Positions 36,526 to 46,362 of a stretch of 64,000 bases of DNA are shown piece after piece (position 1 is the first letter of the stretch; the number at the start of each line of letters is the position of its first letter). The stretch covers positions 930,001-994,000 of the forward strand of contig NZ_CP024901.1 of assembly GCF_003343245.1 (NCBI RefSeq), given 5' to 3'. This DNA is from Photorhabdus laumondii subsp. laumondii. Its GTDB lineage: Bacteria; Pseudomonadota; Gammaproteobacteria; Enterobacterales; Enterobacteriaceae. The position numbers were made by a program, and so were the translations under genes. Under the pieces are notes generated by a model. The model did no database searches, had not been told where the DNA came from, and saw nothing but the letters and a program-made list of their open reading frames with translations.

Positions 36526-37745
36526 ATGAACTGTTTTCCTATACCGAAGCTTGGTTGCGTGAGCATCATGCTCTGCATACTGCCAGAGAGATTCATCAAC
36601 AGCCTGAGCTTTGGCGTCAGTTATATCAAAATCTGCAACGTGAGGAAGCGTTATGGCGACCCTTTTTGCAGCCTTTGTTATCCGATCCAGAGCTACAGCT
36701 ACAGATAGTGCTGTGTGGTGCAGGTTCCTCCGCGTTTATCGGGCGCACGCTGGCACCTTGGTTGCGTGAGCAGTGTGGACTGAATGTGGTCGCGTACAGC
36801 ACCACAGACATTGTGCCTTCTCCTTTGCAATATCTCGATCCAACACGTTCAACCTTGCTGATTTCTTATGGGCGATCGGGCAATAGCCCGGAGAGCGTGG
36901 CGGCGGTAAAACTGGCGGATCAGCTCCTGCCACGCTGTTATCACCTGATGCTGACTTGTAATCCCGGCGGTGCGTTAGCACGTTATGCCGAAGGGCGCTC
37001 TCACGTCTGTTCGTTGAATATGCCCCAGGGTTCTCATGACCAAAGTTTTGCTATGACGTCCAGCTTCAGTTGTATGACGTTAGCAACAGTGCTGCTGCTA
37101 GGGCCGTTGACGTTGGAACAGTGTGATGAGCCGTTGATGGCGATGATCGCGTTGTGTGAGCGGGAAAGGGAACAGTGGCAGACACAGATTAAGCGGCTGG
37201 CATGCAGCGGTTTTAACCGCATGATGTGTCTGGGTTCCAGTTGCTTTACTGGAATAGCGGAGGAGGGAGCGCTCAAGATGCTGGAGTTGACTGCCGGGCA
37301 TGTCACCACCCGTTACGATTCATCAATGGGGGTGCGTCATGGGCCGAAGTTTATGATCGAACGGGATACGCTGGTGGTCATGATGCTCTCCGCTGATCAG
37401 TATCGTCGTCGTTATGATCTCGATCTGTGGCATGAACTGAATCATGACGGATTGGCGTGTCAAATTGTTGCACTGAGTGGCACTCAGGGGAAAGGGTTCA
37501 CGGTGATTAACAGTGAACAAGATGATATCTGGCTGTTGTTCCCCTATTTGATATTTTTGCAGATGTTAGCGTTTGAAACCTCGCTGGCACTGGGCATAAC
37601 GCCAGACAATCCATGTCCGACAGGGGAAGTCAACCGCGTGGTGAAGGGGGTGGAAATTTATCCTTATCATCCACCGTATTCACCAAGAATAAAATGTAGC
37701 AGGAGTGATTATGTCGATACCGAATATTTTAATGACCCGAATTGA
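36522..37745 (+). CDS. agaS: AgaS, galactosamine-6-phosphate deaminase/isomerase
   Basis: This 407-residue protein has two SIS domains. The first includes VLCGAGSSAFIGRTLAPWL and LISYGRSGNSPES. The second includes MCLGSSCFTGIAEEGALKMLEL and MGVRHGPKFMI. AgaS converts galactosamine-6-phosphate to tagatose-6-phosphate and ammonia. The C-terminus runs past the usual end (about 384 residues) into the agaV start region, overlapping it by 35 nt and adding an unusual tail after EIYPYHPPYSP. No agaI is present, which agrees with AgaS being the deaminase. Confidence 0.9.
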   Translation: MNELFSYTEAWLREHHALHTAREIHQQPELWRQLYQNLQREEALWRPFLQPLLSDPELQLQIVLCGAGSSAFIGRTLAPWLREQCGLNVVAYSTTDIVPSPLQYLDPTRSTLLISYGRSGNSPESVAAVKLADQLLPRCYHLMLTCNPGGALARYAEGRSHVCSLNMPQGSHDQSFAMTSSFSCMTLATVLLLGPLTLEQCDEPLMAMIALCEREREQWQTQIKRLACSGFNRMMCLGSSCFTGIAEEGALKMLELTAGHVTTRYDSSMGVRHGPKFMIERDTLVVMMLSADQYRRRYDLDLWHELNHDGLACQIVALSGTQGKGFTVINSEQDDIWLLFPYLIFLQMLAFETSLALGITPDNPCPTGEVNRVVKGVEIYPYHPPYSPRIKCSRSDYVDTEYFNDPN

Positions 37746-38193
37746 TAACCGGTTGGTGCATGGTCAAGTCGGTGTGACTTGGACCAATTCACTGGGGGCC
37801 AATTTGGTATTGGTGGCTAACGATCACGTTGCCGGTGATTTGATGCAGCAAAATCTGATGGATATGGTGGTTTCTGATGGGGTTCAGACGCGTTATTTCA
37901 CCCTGCAAAAAACCATTGATGTGATTCATAAAGCGGCTGAGCGCCAGAAGATTTTTATCGTTTGTAAAACGCCGCAGGATGTACTGACGTTAGTAAAAGG
38001 CGGTGTACCGATCCGTTTTGTTAATGTGGGTAATATGCATTTTGCTGAGGGAAAGCGTCAAATCCATAAGACGGTTTCGGTTGATGACAGCGACGTGGTG
38101 GTGTTTCGTGAGCTGGAGCAACTGGGCGTTACTTGCGAAATTCGGCGTGTGCCGGATGAAGCGGGAGAACCTATCGCCAAATTGCTGGTTTGA
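37711..38193 (+). CDS. agaV: PTS mannose-family IIB component AgaV
   Basis: This 160-residue protein starts at the ATG at 37711, preceded by AGGAGTGATT (a GTG at 37705 is also in frame). The phosphorylation site is the His in TRIDNRLVHGQVGVTW. It takes phosphate from AgaF and passes it to the sugar during transport through AgaW and AgaE. Naming as AgaV rather than AgaB follows the gene order VWEF. Confidence 0.9.
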   Translation: MSIPNILMTRIDNRLVHGQVGVTWTNSLGANLVLVANDHVAGDLMQQNLMDMVVSDGVQTRYFTLQKTIDVIHKAAERQKIFIVCKTPQDVLTLVKGGVPIRFVNVGNMHFAEGKRQIHKTVSVDDSDVVVFRELEQLGVTCEIRRVPDEAGEPIAKLLV

Positions 38194-38203
38194 GGGGTGA
38201 GTT

Positions 38204-39001
38204 ATGCTGATTGATGCGATATTGATTGGATTACTGGCCGGATTGGCCGGGGTGGATCTGTTCGATGGGTTGACTCATTTTCATCGTCCAGTGGTGATTG
38301 GGCCGTTGGTTGGGCTGATTTTAGGGGATGTACAGACGGGTTTGCTGGTCGGGGGGACACTGGAGCTGGTCTGGATGGGAATGGTGCCACTGGCAGGGGC
38401 TCAGCCGCCAAATGTGGTGATTGGTGGTGTGATTGGTACGGCATTTGCCATTTTGACTCATGCTGATCCTAAAGTCGCGATTGGTATCGCGGTGCCATTT
38501 TCCATTGCGGTGCAAGGCTGCATCACCCTGCTGTTTACCCTGTTCTCACCCATGATGCATAAATGCGATCAGATGGTGAAAGCGTTGAACTGGCGTGGCG
38601 TGGAGCGTGTGAATTATCTGGGTATCACCATTCTGTTTTGCTTCTACTTTATCGTGGCATTTCTGCCGGTCTATTTCGGTGCTGACGCTGCCAGTGTCAT
38701 GGTACAAAAGGCACCGCAATGGTTGTTGGATGGTCTGGCGGTTGCGGGTGGCATGATGCCTGCTATCGGTTTTTCCATGCTGATGAAAATCATGATGAAA
38801 AAGAGTTATATCGCTTATTTCATTCTGGGTTTCATTTCAGTCACATTCCTCAATATGCCGATTATTGCTGTAGCACTTGGCGCTTTTGCGATTGCACTGA
38901 TCGATTTCTTTAACCGTTCCCGTATGGAAGAGGCCGCTGAACGCAGCGTATCTACTACTCAATCTCACACTCAATCTCAGGAGATGGAAGATGGCATTTA
39001 A
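38204..39001 (+). CDS. agaW: PTS mannose-family IIC component AgaW
   Basis: This 265-residue inner-membrane protein has the EIIC motif run GPLVGLILGDVQTGLLVGGTLELVWMG in its first third and several hydrophobic helices. It forms the sugar channel with AgaE. Its stop overlaps the agaE start by 11 nt. The C-terminal tail is hydrophilic (RSMEEAAERSVSTTQSHTQSQ-like) and cytoplasmic. Confidence 0.9.
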   Translation: MLIDAILIGLLAGLAGVDLFDGLTHFHRPVVIGPLVGLILGDVQTGLLVGGTLELVWMGMVPLAGAQPPNVVIGGVIGTAFAILTHADPKVAIGIAVPFSIAVQGCITLLFTLFSPMMHKCDQMVKALNWRGVERVNYLGITILFCFYFIVAFLPVYFGADAASVMVQKAPQWLLDGLAVAGGMMPAIGFSMLMKIMMKKSYIAYFILGFISVTFLNMPIIAVALGAFAIALIDFFNRSRMEEAAERSVSTTQSHTQSQEMEDGI

Positions 39002-39884
39002 CGACACCGATGCGGCTATGGCAGCTAAAGCTGAGAACAGGATGGCGCAGGCGCTGGCAACCAGTCAGGTTGAGCAGGATGACTATCAGGACACGATACC
39101 GAGTGAGGATCTGACCAAAGGCGATTTGAATCGTATGGCGTGGCGCTCTTTGTTGCTACAGGCGTCGTTTAACTATGAGCGTATGCAGGCAGGAGGCTGG
39201 TTGTACACCTTGATCCCCGGTCTGCGTAAGATCCACAAGCATCCGCAAGATCTGGCGAATTCGATGAAGATGCATATGGAGTTTATCAATGTACATCCGT
39301 TTGATGTCACCTTCCTGTCTGGGTTGGTACTGGCAATGGAACGGAATAAGGAGAAAATTTCCACTATTCGCGCCGTAAAAGTGGCGCTGATGGGGCCGTT
39401 AGGGGGGATTGGTGATGCATTGTTCTGGTTGACTCTGCTACCCATCTGCGCGGGTATCGGGGCTTCTCTGGCGCTACAGGGTAGCTTGTTTGGTCCCATC
39501 ATATTCTTGTTGTTGTTCAACATTGTGCATTTCGGCTTGCGTTTTGGTTTAGCGCATTATGGTTATCGTGCAGGAACCAGTGCGTTGGCATTGTTGAAAA
39601 AGCATACCAAAAAGATTTCCCATGCTGCTTCGATAGTAGGAATGACGGTAATCGGGGCGTTAGTGGCTTCCTATGTTCATCTCTCGACGCCGGTGGTGAT
39701 AAACGCCGGTAAGGCCAGTGTGGCGTTGCAGAAGGATGTGCTGGACAAACTGATGCCTAATTTGTTGCCGTTGTGTTTCACTTTGCTGGTGTTTTGGTTG
39801 ATGAAAAAAGGATTTTCCCCGGTCAAGTTAATTGGTTTGACGGTTGTGATCGGTATTGTAGGGAAGTTTGTGGGTTTTCTTTAA
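38991..39884 (+). CDS. agaE: PTS mannose-family IID component AgaE
   Basis: The protein has 297 residues. A hydrophilic N-terminus is followed by the EIID hallmark RSLLLQASFNYERMQAGGW, then LVLAMERNKEKIS and MGPLGGIGDALFW, and C-terminal membrane helices. It is the partner of AgaW in the GalNAc/galactosamine permease. Length agrees with the family (280-300). Confidence 0.92.
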   Translation: MAFNDTDAAMAAKAENRMAQALATSQVEQDDYQDTIPSEDLTKGDLNRMAWRSLLLQASFNYERMQAGGWLYTLIPGLRKIHKHPQDLANSMKMHMEFINVHPFDVTFLSGLVLAMERNKEKISTIRAVKVALMGPLGGIGDALFWLTLLPICAGIGASLALQGSLFGPIIFLLLFNIVHFGLRFGLAHYGYRAGTSALALLKKHTKKISHAASIVGMTVIGALVASYVHLSTPVVINAGKASVALQKDVLDKLMPNLLPLCFTLLVFWLMKKGFSPVKLIGLTVVIGIVGKFVGFL

Positions 39885-39906
39885 TAAACGGCACTGAGGA
39901 GAGGGA

Positions 39907-40341
39907 ATGTTAGGTATTGTAATCACCGGTCATGGGCATTTCGCCAGTGGATTGTTACAGGCAGTGGAACAAGTCGTCGGACGACAACCGCAGTGCTGTG
40001 CTGTCGATTTTCCTGAGGGGATCAGTACGCAACAATTATTGGTGTCGTTGGAGGCGGCCTGCACCGCCTGTGATAGTGGTGAGGGTATCATTATTCTCAG
40101 TGATTTACTGGGTGGATCACCGTTTCGGCAGGCGGCGCAACTGGCAATCGCTAATCCATGTTATGAAGTTATTGCCGGTACCAATATGCAATTAGCGGTA
40201 GAGATGATGCTGGACCGTGAAGGTATGACGCTGGAAACATTTCGTGATACGGCGCTGGAGTGTGGGCGGCGGGGATTAACCAGCCTGTGGCACGAACAGC
40301 AGAAACGAGGGTATGACAGCCCGAATCTGGATGGCATTTGA
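39907..40341 (+). CDS. agaF: PTS mannose-family IIA component AgaF
   Basis: This 144-residue cytoplasmic protein has the EIIA phosphohistidine in ITGHGHFASGLL near residue 9-10 and ILSDLLGGSPF further on. It accepts phosphate from HPr. The start has GAGGAGAGGGA upstream. With agaVWE it completes one full PTS transporter. Confidence 0.92.
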   Translation: MLGIVITGHGHFASGLLQAVEQVVGRQPQCCAVDFPEGISTQQLLVSLEAACTACDSGEGIIILSDLLGGSPFRQAAQLAIANPCYEVIAGTNMQLAVEMMLDREGMTLETFRDTALECGRRGLTSLWHEQQKRGYDSPNLDGI

Positions 40342-41211
<870 letters not shown>

Positions 41212-41250
41212 AGGTTCTGTTTTTTCATCCTGACTATGAAGGAAACTGCT

Positions 41251-43155
41251 GTGAAAATAAGAACGTTAAATAAAATTACGTTGAGTTTATTAGCGAGTTC
41301 CATGTTGTATAACACCCCAGTCTGGGCAGATAGCTGGCTGTTGGACGGTAACAATTACCATGTAACTGTTAGCGACGAACACAGTAAAGTGACACAATTA
41401 AAATTTGAAAATCCCAAAAACCACGATCAAATCATTATCGACAATCTGTTTGAAATCACGTTGAAATCAGGGGAAAAGCTCACGGCTAAAGATTTTCAGA
41501 TTACTGATATTAGCAAAAAGCACAATCGTATTGTTGTCTCCCTGAAACATGGCGACATTCAGGTAAGAAATATCATTACTGTGGAGGATAAAGATAAGTA
41601 CGGCTCGTTTGAAATCACTATTACACCGCAGGAAAATGCGTTGGAGCTCAGCTCTGTCTCGTTGATGCCATTTCGCACTAAAACCCCTTTTGTTCACGGT
41701 TCTATCGTCAGTTCACCGATTGTCAGCGATAGCTTCTTTATTGTTCCCGGTAATCCATTGATTACCACTGAGGCGTATAAAGGGAGCGCTTCGCAAAAAA
41801 TTGCGCTCTCTATCCCGTTAGAGCCGGGGAAGACGTTAAGTTATAAGACGTATATTGGTGTTTATCAGGCAGGGCAATTGCGGCGCAACGTCAATGAGTT
41901 TTTGAACAATGCTCGTCCGCGTGAATATAGTCCTTACCTACATTACAACTCTTGGTACGATATTGGTTACTTCACGCCTTATACCGAACAAGAGGCGTTG
42001 ACCCGTATCAATCAGTTTGGGCAGGAGTTGGTGACTAAGCGCGGTGTGAAGTTGAGTGGTTATCTGTTTGATGATGGTTGGGATAATCTCAAAGGAGATT
42101 GGGGTTTTAGTCAGGCATTTCCCCATGAGTTCAAAAATCTTAAACAGGCAGCAGATCAATATCGTGCTCGTTTAGGTATTTGGCTTTCTCCTTGGGGCGG
42201 TTATGGTAAACCGGGTGAGCAACGTGTTTCTCATGCGGAGGAGTTTGGTTATGAAGTGATAGATGGCAGATTTGCGCTCTCTGGCCCTAATTACTACGCC
42301 AATTTCCATAAGCGGGTACTCAACTTGATTCAACAACAAAATGTATCCATGTTTAAGCTGGATGGCACCGGCAATGCTGATCGTGTGATTAAAGGGAGTT
42401 CATTCACCAGTGATTTTGATGCCGCTATCCATCTGATTGACGATATGCGCAGTACGGAAAGTGATCTGTTTATCAACTTGACCACCGGCACCAAAGCCAC
42501 GCCTTCCTGGCTGTTTTTCGCCGATTCTATTTGGCGTGGTGGTTATGATGTGGAGTTTCACGGCACAGGTTCTAAAGTGCAGCAGTGGCTTACCTATCGT
42601 GATGCAGAAACTTATCGTAATGTCGTAAGAAATGGGCCGCTGTTCCCTCTGAATTCGTTGATGCTGCATGGCATTGTTTATGCCAAACAGGCCAAGCATC
42701 TGGATAAACAGTCACCTAAAGATTTTGCCGATCAGGTTTGGAGCTATTTTGGCAGCGGCACTCAGTTACAAGAGATGTATGTTACGCCTGACCTGTTGAC
42801 CACAGAGGATTGGGATACACTGGCAAACGCGGCGAAATGGTCAGAGAAAAATAAAGATGTGCTGTTTGATACCCATTGGATTGGTAAAGATCCTACCGAT
42901 CTAGCGGTGTATGGTTGGGGAGCCTGGAGTCCGAAAAAGTCGATTATTACTTTGCGCAATCCTGCTGATGAAGTGAAACAATATTATCTGGATTTGCAAA
43001 GTGATCTCGAATTGCCTGATGATCAACCTTCGGTATATGACGTTAATATCGATTATGGCGAGAACAGCTCGCTGCCGAAGCTTATCAATAAAACGGTGTT
43101 GATTACCCTTCAACCGTTAGAGACACTGACCTTTTCTTTGACCCCATCGAAATAA
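41251..43155 (+). CDS. Exported clan GH-D-like glycosidase (alpha-galactosidase or alpha-N-acetylgalactosaminidase)
   Basis: The protein has 634 residues from GTG 41251, which has AAGGAAACTGCT upstream; an ATG at 41236 lacks a ribosome binding site. The signal peptide ends near NTPVWA-DSW. A beta-sandwich N-terminal domain is followed by a TIM barrel like that of GH27/GH36 enzymes: LHYNSWYDIGYF, GYLFDDGWDN, GIWLSPWGGYG, and MFKLDGTGNAD, where the Asp is the expected nucleophile. A C-terminal beta domain ends TLTFSLTPSK. It follows kbaY in the aga operon, so it probably frees terminal GalNAc or galactose from host glycans for import by AgaVWEF. Exact substrate is not certain. Confidence 0.78.
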   Translation: MKIRTLNKITLSLLASSMLYNTPVWADSWLLDGNNYHVTVSDEHSKVTQLKFENPKNHDQIIIDNLFEITLKSGEKLTAKDFQITDISKKHNRIVVSLKHGDIQVRNIITVEDKDKYGSFEITITPQENALELSSVSLMPFRTKTPFVHGSIVSSPIVSDSFFIVPGNPLITTEAYKGSASQKIALSIPLEPGKTLSYKTYIGVYQAGQLRRNVNEFLNNARPREYSPYLHYNSWYDIGYFTPYTEQEALTRINQFGQELVTKRGVKLSGYLFDDGWDNLKGDWGFSQAFPHEFKNLKQAADQYRARLGIWLSPWGGYGKPGEQRVSHAEEFGYEVIDGRFALSGPNYYANFHKRVLNLIQQQNVSMFKLDGTGNADRVIKGSSFTSDFDAAIHLIDDMRSTESDLFINLTTGTKATPSWLFFADSIWRGGYDVEFHGTGSKVQQWLTYRDAETYRNVVRNGPLFPLNSLMLHGIVYAKQAKHLDKQSPKDFADQVWSYFGSGTQLQEMYVTPDLLTTEDWDTLANAAKWSEKNKDVLFDTHWIGKDPTDLAVYGWGAWSPKKSIITLRNPADEVKQYYLDLQSDLELPDDQPSVYDVNIDYGENSSLPKLINKTVLITLQPLETLTFSLTPSK

Positions 43156-43170
43156 TCACAGTGTTATTAA

Positions 43171-43216
43171 ACTGCCCTGAATAAACGACTTTATTCGGGG
43201 CAGTGATTATTTTTTT
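43171..43216 (+). terminator. Intrinsic terminator of the aga operon
   Basis: A 15-bp stem (43171-43185 with 43190-43204, one wobble) around CGAC is followed by GATTATTTTTTT. Confidence 0.9.
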
Positions 43217-43242
43217 AAGAATCCATTTAAAGGACAAAACTA

Positions 43243-43782
43243 ATGAAAGCGTTGATCGTGATCGATATGTTAAACGATTTTGTCACAGGAGCACTCGCCA
43301 ATGAGGCGGATGCGATGAAGATCGTACCGGTAATTAAACGGCTAATTGATCATGCCCGGCGTCAACCGGATTGGCTGGTGGTTTATGCTAATGACGCTCA
43401 TCGCGCTGATGATCGGGAAATGAGTATTTGGGGCAGACATGCAATGGCTGGAACGCTAGGTGCTAATGTCATTGAAACATTGGCACCTATTGGGACAGAT
43501 CGTGAAATTGTTTCGCCTAAGCGATTTTATGGGGCTTTCGATGGAACCGATCTGGAAGAGGTTTTGAAAGTATATGGTGTGACGGAAGTGGTGTTAACCG
43601 GCCAACATACTCATTGTTGTGTCAGACATACCGCCTATGGCGCGTTTATACGCGGTTATCAAATCAAGGTTCCATCAGATGCTGTGTGTGTTTTCCCCGG
43701 TGTCGATCAGCAAGATGCTATTAATTACCTTAAAACCATTTACGGTGCTGAAATTACAATGAGTACTGCATTAGTCATGTAA
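43243..43782 (+). CDS. Isochorismatase-family cysteine hydrolase
   Basis: This 179-residue hydrolase shows the catalytic Asp in LIVIDMLNDFV, the Lys in VSPKRFYGAF, and the Cys in TGQHTHCCVRHTAYGA, the D-K-C triad of nicotinamidase and isochorismatase-like amidases. The start has AAAGGACAAAAC upstream. It is separated from the aga operon by a terminator and is probably its own unit. Nicotinamide or another small amide is possible; the true substrate is unknown. Confidence 0.85.
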   Translation: MKALIVIDMLNDFVTGALANEADAMKIVPVIKRLIDHARRQPDWLVVYANDAHRADDREMSIWGRHAMAGTLGANVIETLAPIGTDREIVSPKRFYGAFDGTDLEEVLKVYGVTEVVLTGQHTHCCVRHTAYGAFIRGYQIKVPSDAVCVFPGVDQQDAINYLKTIYGAEITMSTALVM

Positions 43783-43817
43783 ATTGGGATAATCTGTTAA
43801 TTCAGTTAGAAATTGAT

Positions 43818-43851
43818 CTGGCAGATACCTGTAAATATGGGTATCTGCCAG
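43818..43851. terminator. Bidirectional terminator
   Basis: CTGGCAGATACC and GGTATCTGCCAG form a perfect 12-bp stem with a 10-nt loop between the convergent hydrolase gene and speD. Confidence 0.85.
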
Positions 43852-43873
43852 TTAAATAATAAGTTAGTGAAAG

Positions 43874-44668
43874 TTAAACAGTGGGTAAATTACGGCCGTA
43901 ATAAATTTCTTGTATCTCTTTTTTCAAAAGATGGGTAATTTCCTGCTTTTCAGCTTCACTGAGTTGCTCTGGTGTGGCATTAAATAAGTAATCATTCAGG
44001 TCAAATCTTTTCAACATCATTTTTGTATGAAATAGATTTTCCTGATAAATATTAACATCCATCATGTAATACTGTGATTGCACTTCTTCAGTCATATAAT
44101 TCTGAATAGAACTGATCTCATGATCAATATAGTGTTTCATGCCATTCACATCTCTGGTGAAACCACGGACACGATAATCCATCGTGACAATATCTGATTC
44201 TAATTTGTGGATCAGATAATTCAGCGCCTTGAGAGGTGAAATAACACCGCAGGTTGATACTTCAATATCAGCTCTGAAAGTGCATATACCGCCGCCGGGA
44301 TGACTCTCTGGATAAGTGTGAACACAGATATGGCTCTTATCCAAATGGGCAACGACAGAATCAGGTAACGGACCTGGGTTTTCAGTGTTGTCTACATCCT
44401 TCGGGTCCATCGGTTCTTCGCTGACTAGTATGGTAACGCTTGCCCCTTGTGGATCATAGTCCTGACGGGCGATATTCAAAATATTTGCACCAATGATCGA
44501 ACACGTTTCGCTGAGGATTTCCGTTAAACGGTTAGCGTTATATTGTTCGTCAATGTAAGCGATATAACTATCCCGATCAGCTTGGCTTTTGGCATAACAG
44601 ATATCGTAAATACAAAAACTCAGGCTTTTTGTCAGGTTATTAAAACCGTGCAATTTCAGCTTGTGCAA
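43874..44668 (-). CDS. speD: S-adenosylmethionine decarboxylase proenzyme SpeD
   Basis: The protein has 264 residues, the same length as the enterobacterial enzyme. It starts with TTG at 44668 after a strong AGGAGGTGAAATAAA site. The proenzyme cleaves itself between Lys111 and Ser112 in [15 protein letters not shown] to form the pyruvoyl cofactor. It provides decarboxylated AdoMet to SpeE for spermidine synthesis. It lies 38 nt downstream of speE and is cotranscribed with it. Confidence 0.97.
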   Translation of the reverse strand: MHKLKLHGFNNLTKSLSFCIYDICYAKSQADRDSYIAYIDEQYNANRLTEILSETCSIIGANILNIARQDYDPQGASVTILVSEEPMDPKDVDNTENPGPLPDSVVAHLDKSHICVHTYPESHPGGGICTFRADIEVSTCGVISPLKALNYLIHKLESDIVTMDYRVRGFTRDVNGMKHYIDHEISSIQNYMTEEVQSQYYMMDVNIYQENLFHTKMMLKRFDLNDYLFNATPEQLSEAEKQEITHLLKKEIQEIYYGRNLPTV

Positions 44669-44706
44669 TTTATTTCACCTCCTGGCTAATGGGTGATTAT
44701 GGGTTC

Positions 44707-45576
44707 TCAGATAGTGCATCCAGTAAATAGTGCATCCAGCAAATATTGTGGTAGAGCAAAGCTACCTACATGAACGGCTGGATTATAGTAACGGCAGGTA
44801 AAACTTGCGTTGTCAAAGCGCTGTTGCAATGTTGCCAGATCCACATGGCGTAGTGCCGGGTTTTGGCTTGCCCAGGCAAAGGTCATTATTCCGCCATAAT
44901 AGGTTGGAATGGCAGCTTGATAGAAACCGCTGTCAGCAAAATAGTTACTCAATTTTTTATGGCTGGTGACTGCTTCATCCTGTTGCAGGAAACAAACACC
45001 ATTCTGAGCAACAAAGATGCCACCTTCATTCAGACAACGTTGGCAACCTTGATAGAATTCAGAGGTAAATAATCCTTCACCAGGCCCGATCGGGTCCGTG
45101 CAGTCAGAGATAATGACATCGAATTTCTGATCGGTGGTATTAACGAAATTAACACCATCGTCAATGATCAGATTGAAGCGTGGATCATCATAAGCACCGG
45201 CATTATGGTTAGGCAGGTACTGACGGCAGAATTCAACGACACCGGCATCGATTTCAACCATAGTGATGCTTTCAAGGTATTGATGACGACAGACTTCACG
45301 TAACATACCGCCATCACCACCGCCGATAATCAGTACTCGTTTGGCGTTCCCGTGGGCGAACAAAGGAACATGAGCCATCATTTCATGGTAGATAAATTCA
45401 TCACGTTCAGTCGTTTGTACTGTGCCATCTAGCGCCATAATGCGGCCTAATGTCGCATTTTCAAAGATAATCAAATCTTGATGCTCAGTTTTATCGTGAT
45501 AAAGCACTTTATCGACAGAAAAATACTGACCAAAGTTGGCGTGCAGGGTTTCGGACCAAATTTCTTTTTGTGACAT
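44707..45576 (-). CDS. speE: Spermidine synthase SpeE
   Basis: This 289-residue aminopropyltransferase has a nucleotide-binding core, [18 protein letters not shown], and [15 protein letters not shown] with the catalytic Asp. It transfers aminopropyl from decarboxylated AdoMet to putrescine. The C-terminus ends [12 protein letters not shown], and the DNA there holds an imperfect 16-bp tandem duplication (ATAGTGCATCCAGTAA / ATAGTGCATCCAGCAA, about 44712-44743). The very end therefore looks recently reshaped. Confidence 0.96.
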
Positions 45577-45688
45577 ATTCCGGCTTTTCCTCCACTGTGA
45601 CAGTCATGAAAATTGTGTGCACATAATAGCCAACAATTCTCACAGTTGCACGGTGAAATTTACCCCTTTAGGGGGATGAGGAAAAGCA

Positions 45689-46036
45689 CTATTTAACGTA
45701 GGCGAATAAACTCAGCGAATCTCTGGCGAGAGCATGGCACTTTATCGCATTGGACAGGTAAATTCCTTTGAGATCTTGGTAGCTTTCTTCATTGAGCTTG
45801 TCCATCAATTGGCTGTTGTAATTAGTTAAATCCCACTTATTGCGTTGAGCAAAATAAATAATGGCTCGTTTAATTTCCCGATCAGGAATTTGGCTGTAAC
45901 CACAGTCATATTTCAGGTAGATAAACACGGCTGTCAGATCGGCTAGATCTTCAGCTTCATTTTCTGTCAGCGCTTTTGCGGGGTGGGAAAGACCGAAAAG
46001 AACGAGTATGTAAGTCAAGAGAGCTAATTTTCGCAT
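45689..46036 (-). CDS. yacC: YacC family secreted protein
   Basis: The protein has 115 residues from the ATG at 46036; an upstream in-frame start at 46054 only adds MIIIIQ. The signal peptide is MRKLALLTYILVLFGLSHPAKA. The rest matches YacC closely (SEAEDxADLTAVFxxLKxDCGY pattern and KCHALARDSLSLFAYVK at the end). YacC resembles pilotin-like proteins of secretin systems, but its role is not settled. The order yacC-speE-speD is the same as in Escherichia coli. Confidence 0.92.
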   Translation of the reverse strand: MRKLALLTYILVLFGLSHPAKALTENEAEDLADLTAVFIYLKYDCGYSQIPDREIKRAIIYFAQRNKWDLTNYNSQLMDKLNEESYQDLKGIYLSNAIKCHALARDSLSLFAYVK

Positions 46037-46151
46037 TTGTATTATTATAATCAACCAGTGTCATAGTACGTTAACATATTAATATCTTTGTTAGGAAAAA
46101 TTTATTTTTTAAAATTACTGTAAAGATCGACTTAAATCACATTCCCTTCGC

Positions 46152-46182
46152 TTGACCTTCCTGTAAGGGTAGCCCTTATGTT
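46152..46182 (+). promoter_or_regulatory. CueR-type promoter of cueO
   Basis: TTGACC (46152-46157) and TATGTT (46177-46182) are separated by 19 bp, the overlong spacer typical of MerR-family promoters. The spacer starts TTCCTGTAAGGG, as in the cueO and copA promoters of enterobacteria. The right half of the dyad is degenerate. Confidence 0.7.
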
Positions 46183-46187
46183 TCTTT

Positions 46188-46314
46188 TATACCCGTTATC
46201 TTTCAAGTTGCTTCTTTGTTGGCTGCACTCACTCACCCCGGTCACATAGTTATCTATGCTCCCGGGGATTCGTTCCCTTGCCGCCGCGATGCATCTTGAA
46301 ATCCATAGGGTATA
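46188..46314 (-). repeat. ERIC element, full length (127 bp)
   Basis: Reverse orientation, TATACCCGTTATCTTTCAAG to CATAGGGTATA. It starts 5 bp past the -10 box of the cueO promoter and ends 48 nt before the cueO start, so it forms most of the cueO 5' untranslated leader. Confidence 0.93.
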
Positions 46315-46362
46315 TGGGATGTTTTTTAGCGATTTTTTGGTTGATTTGACTAGGAGGTGAAT

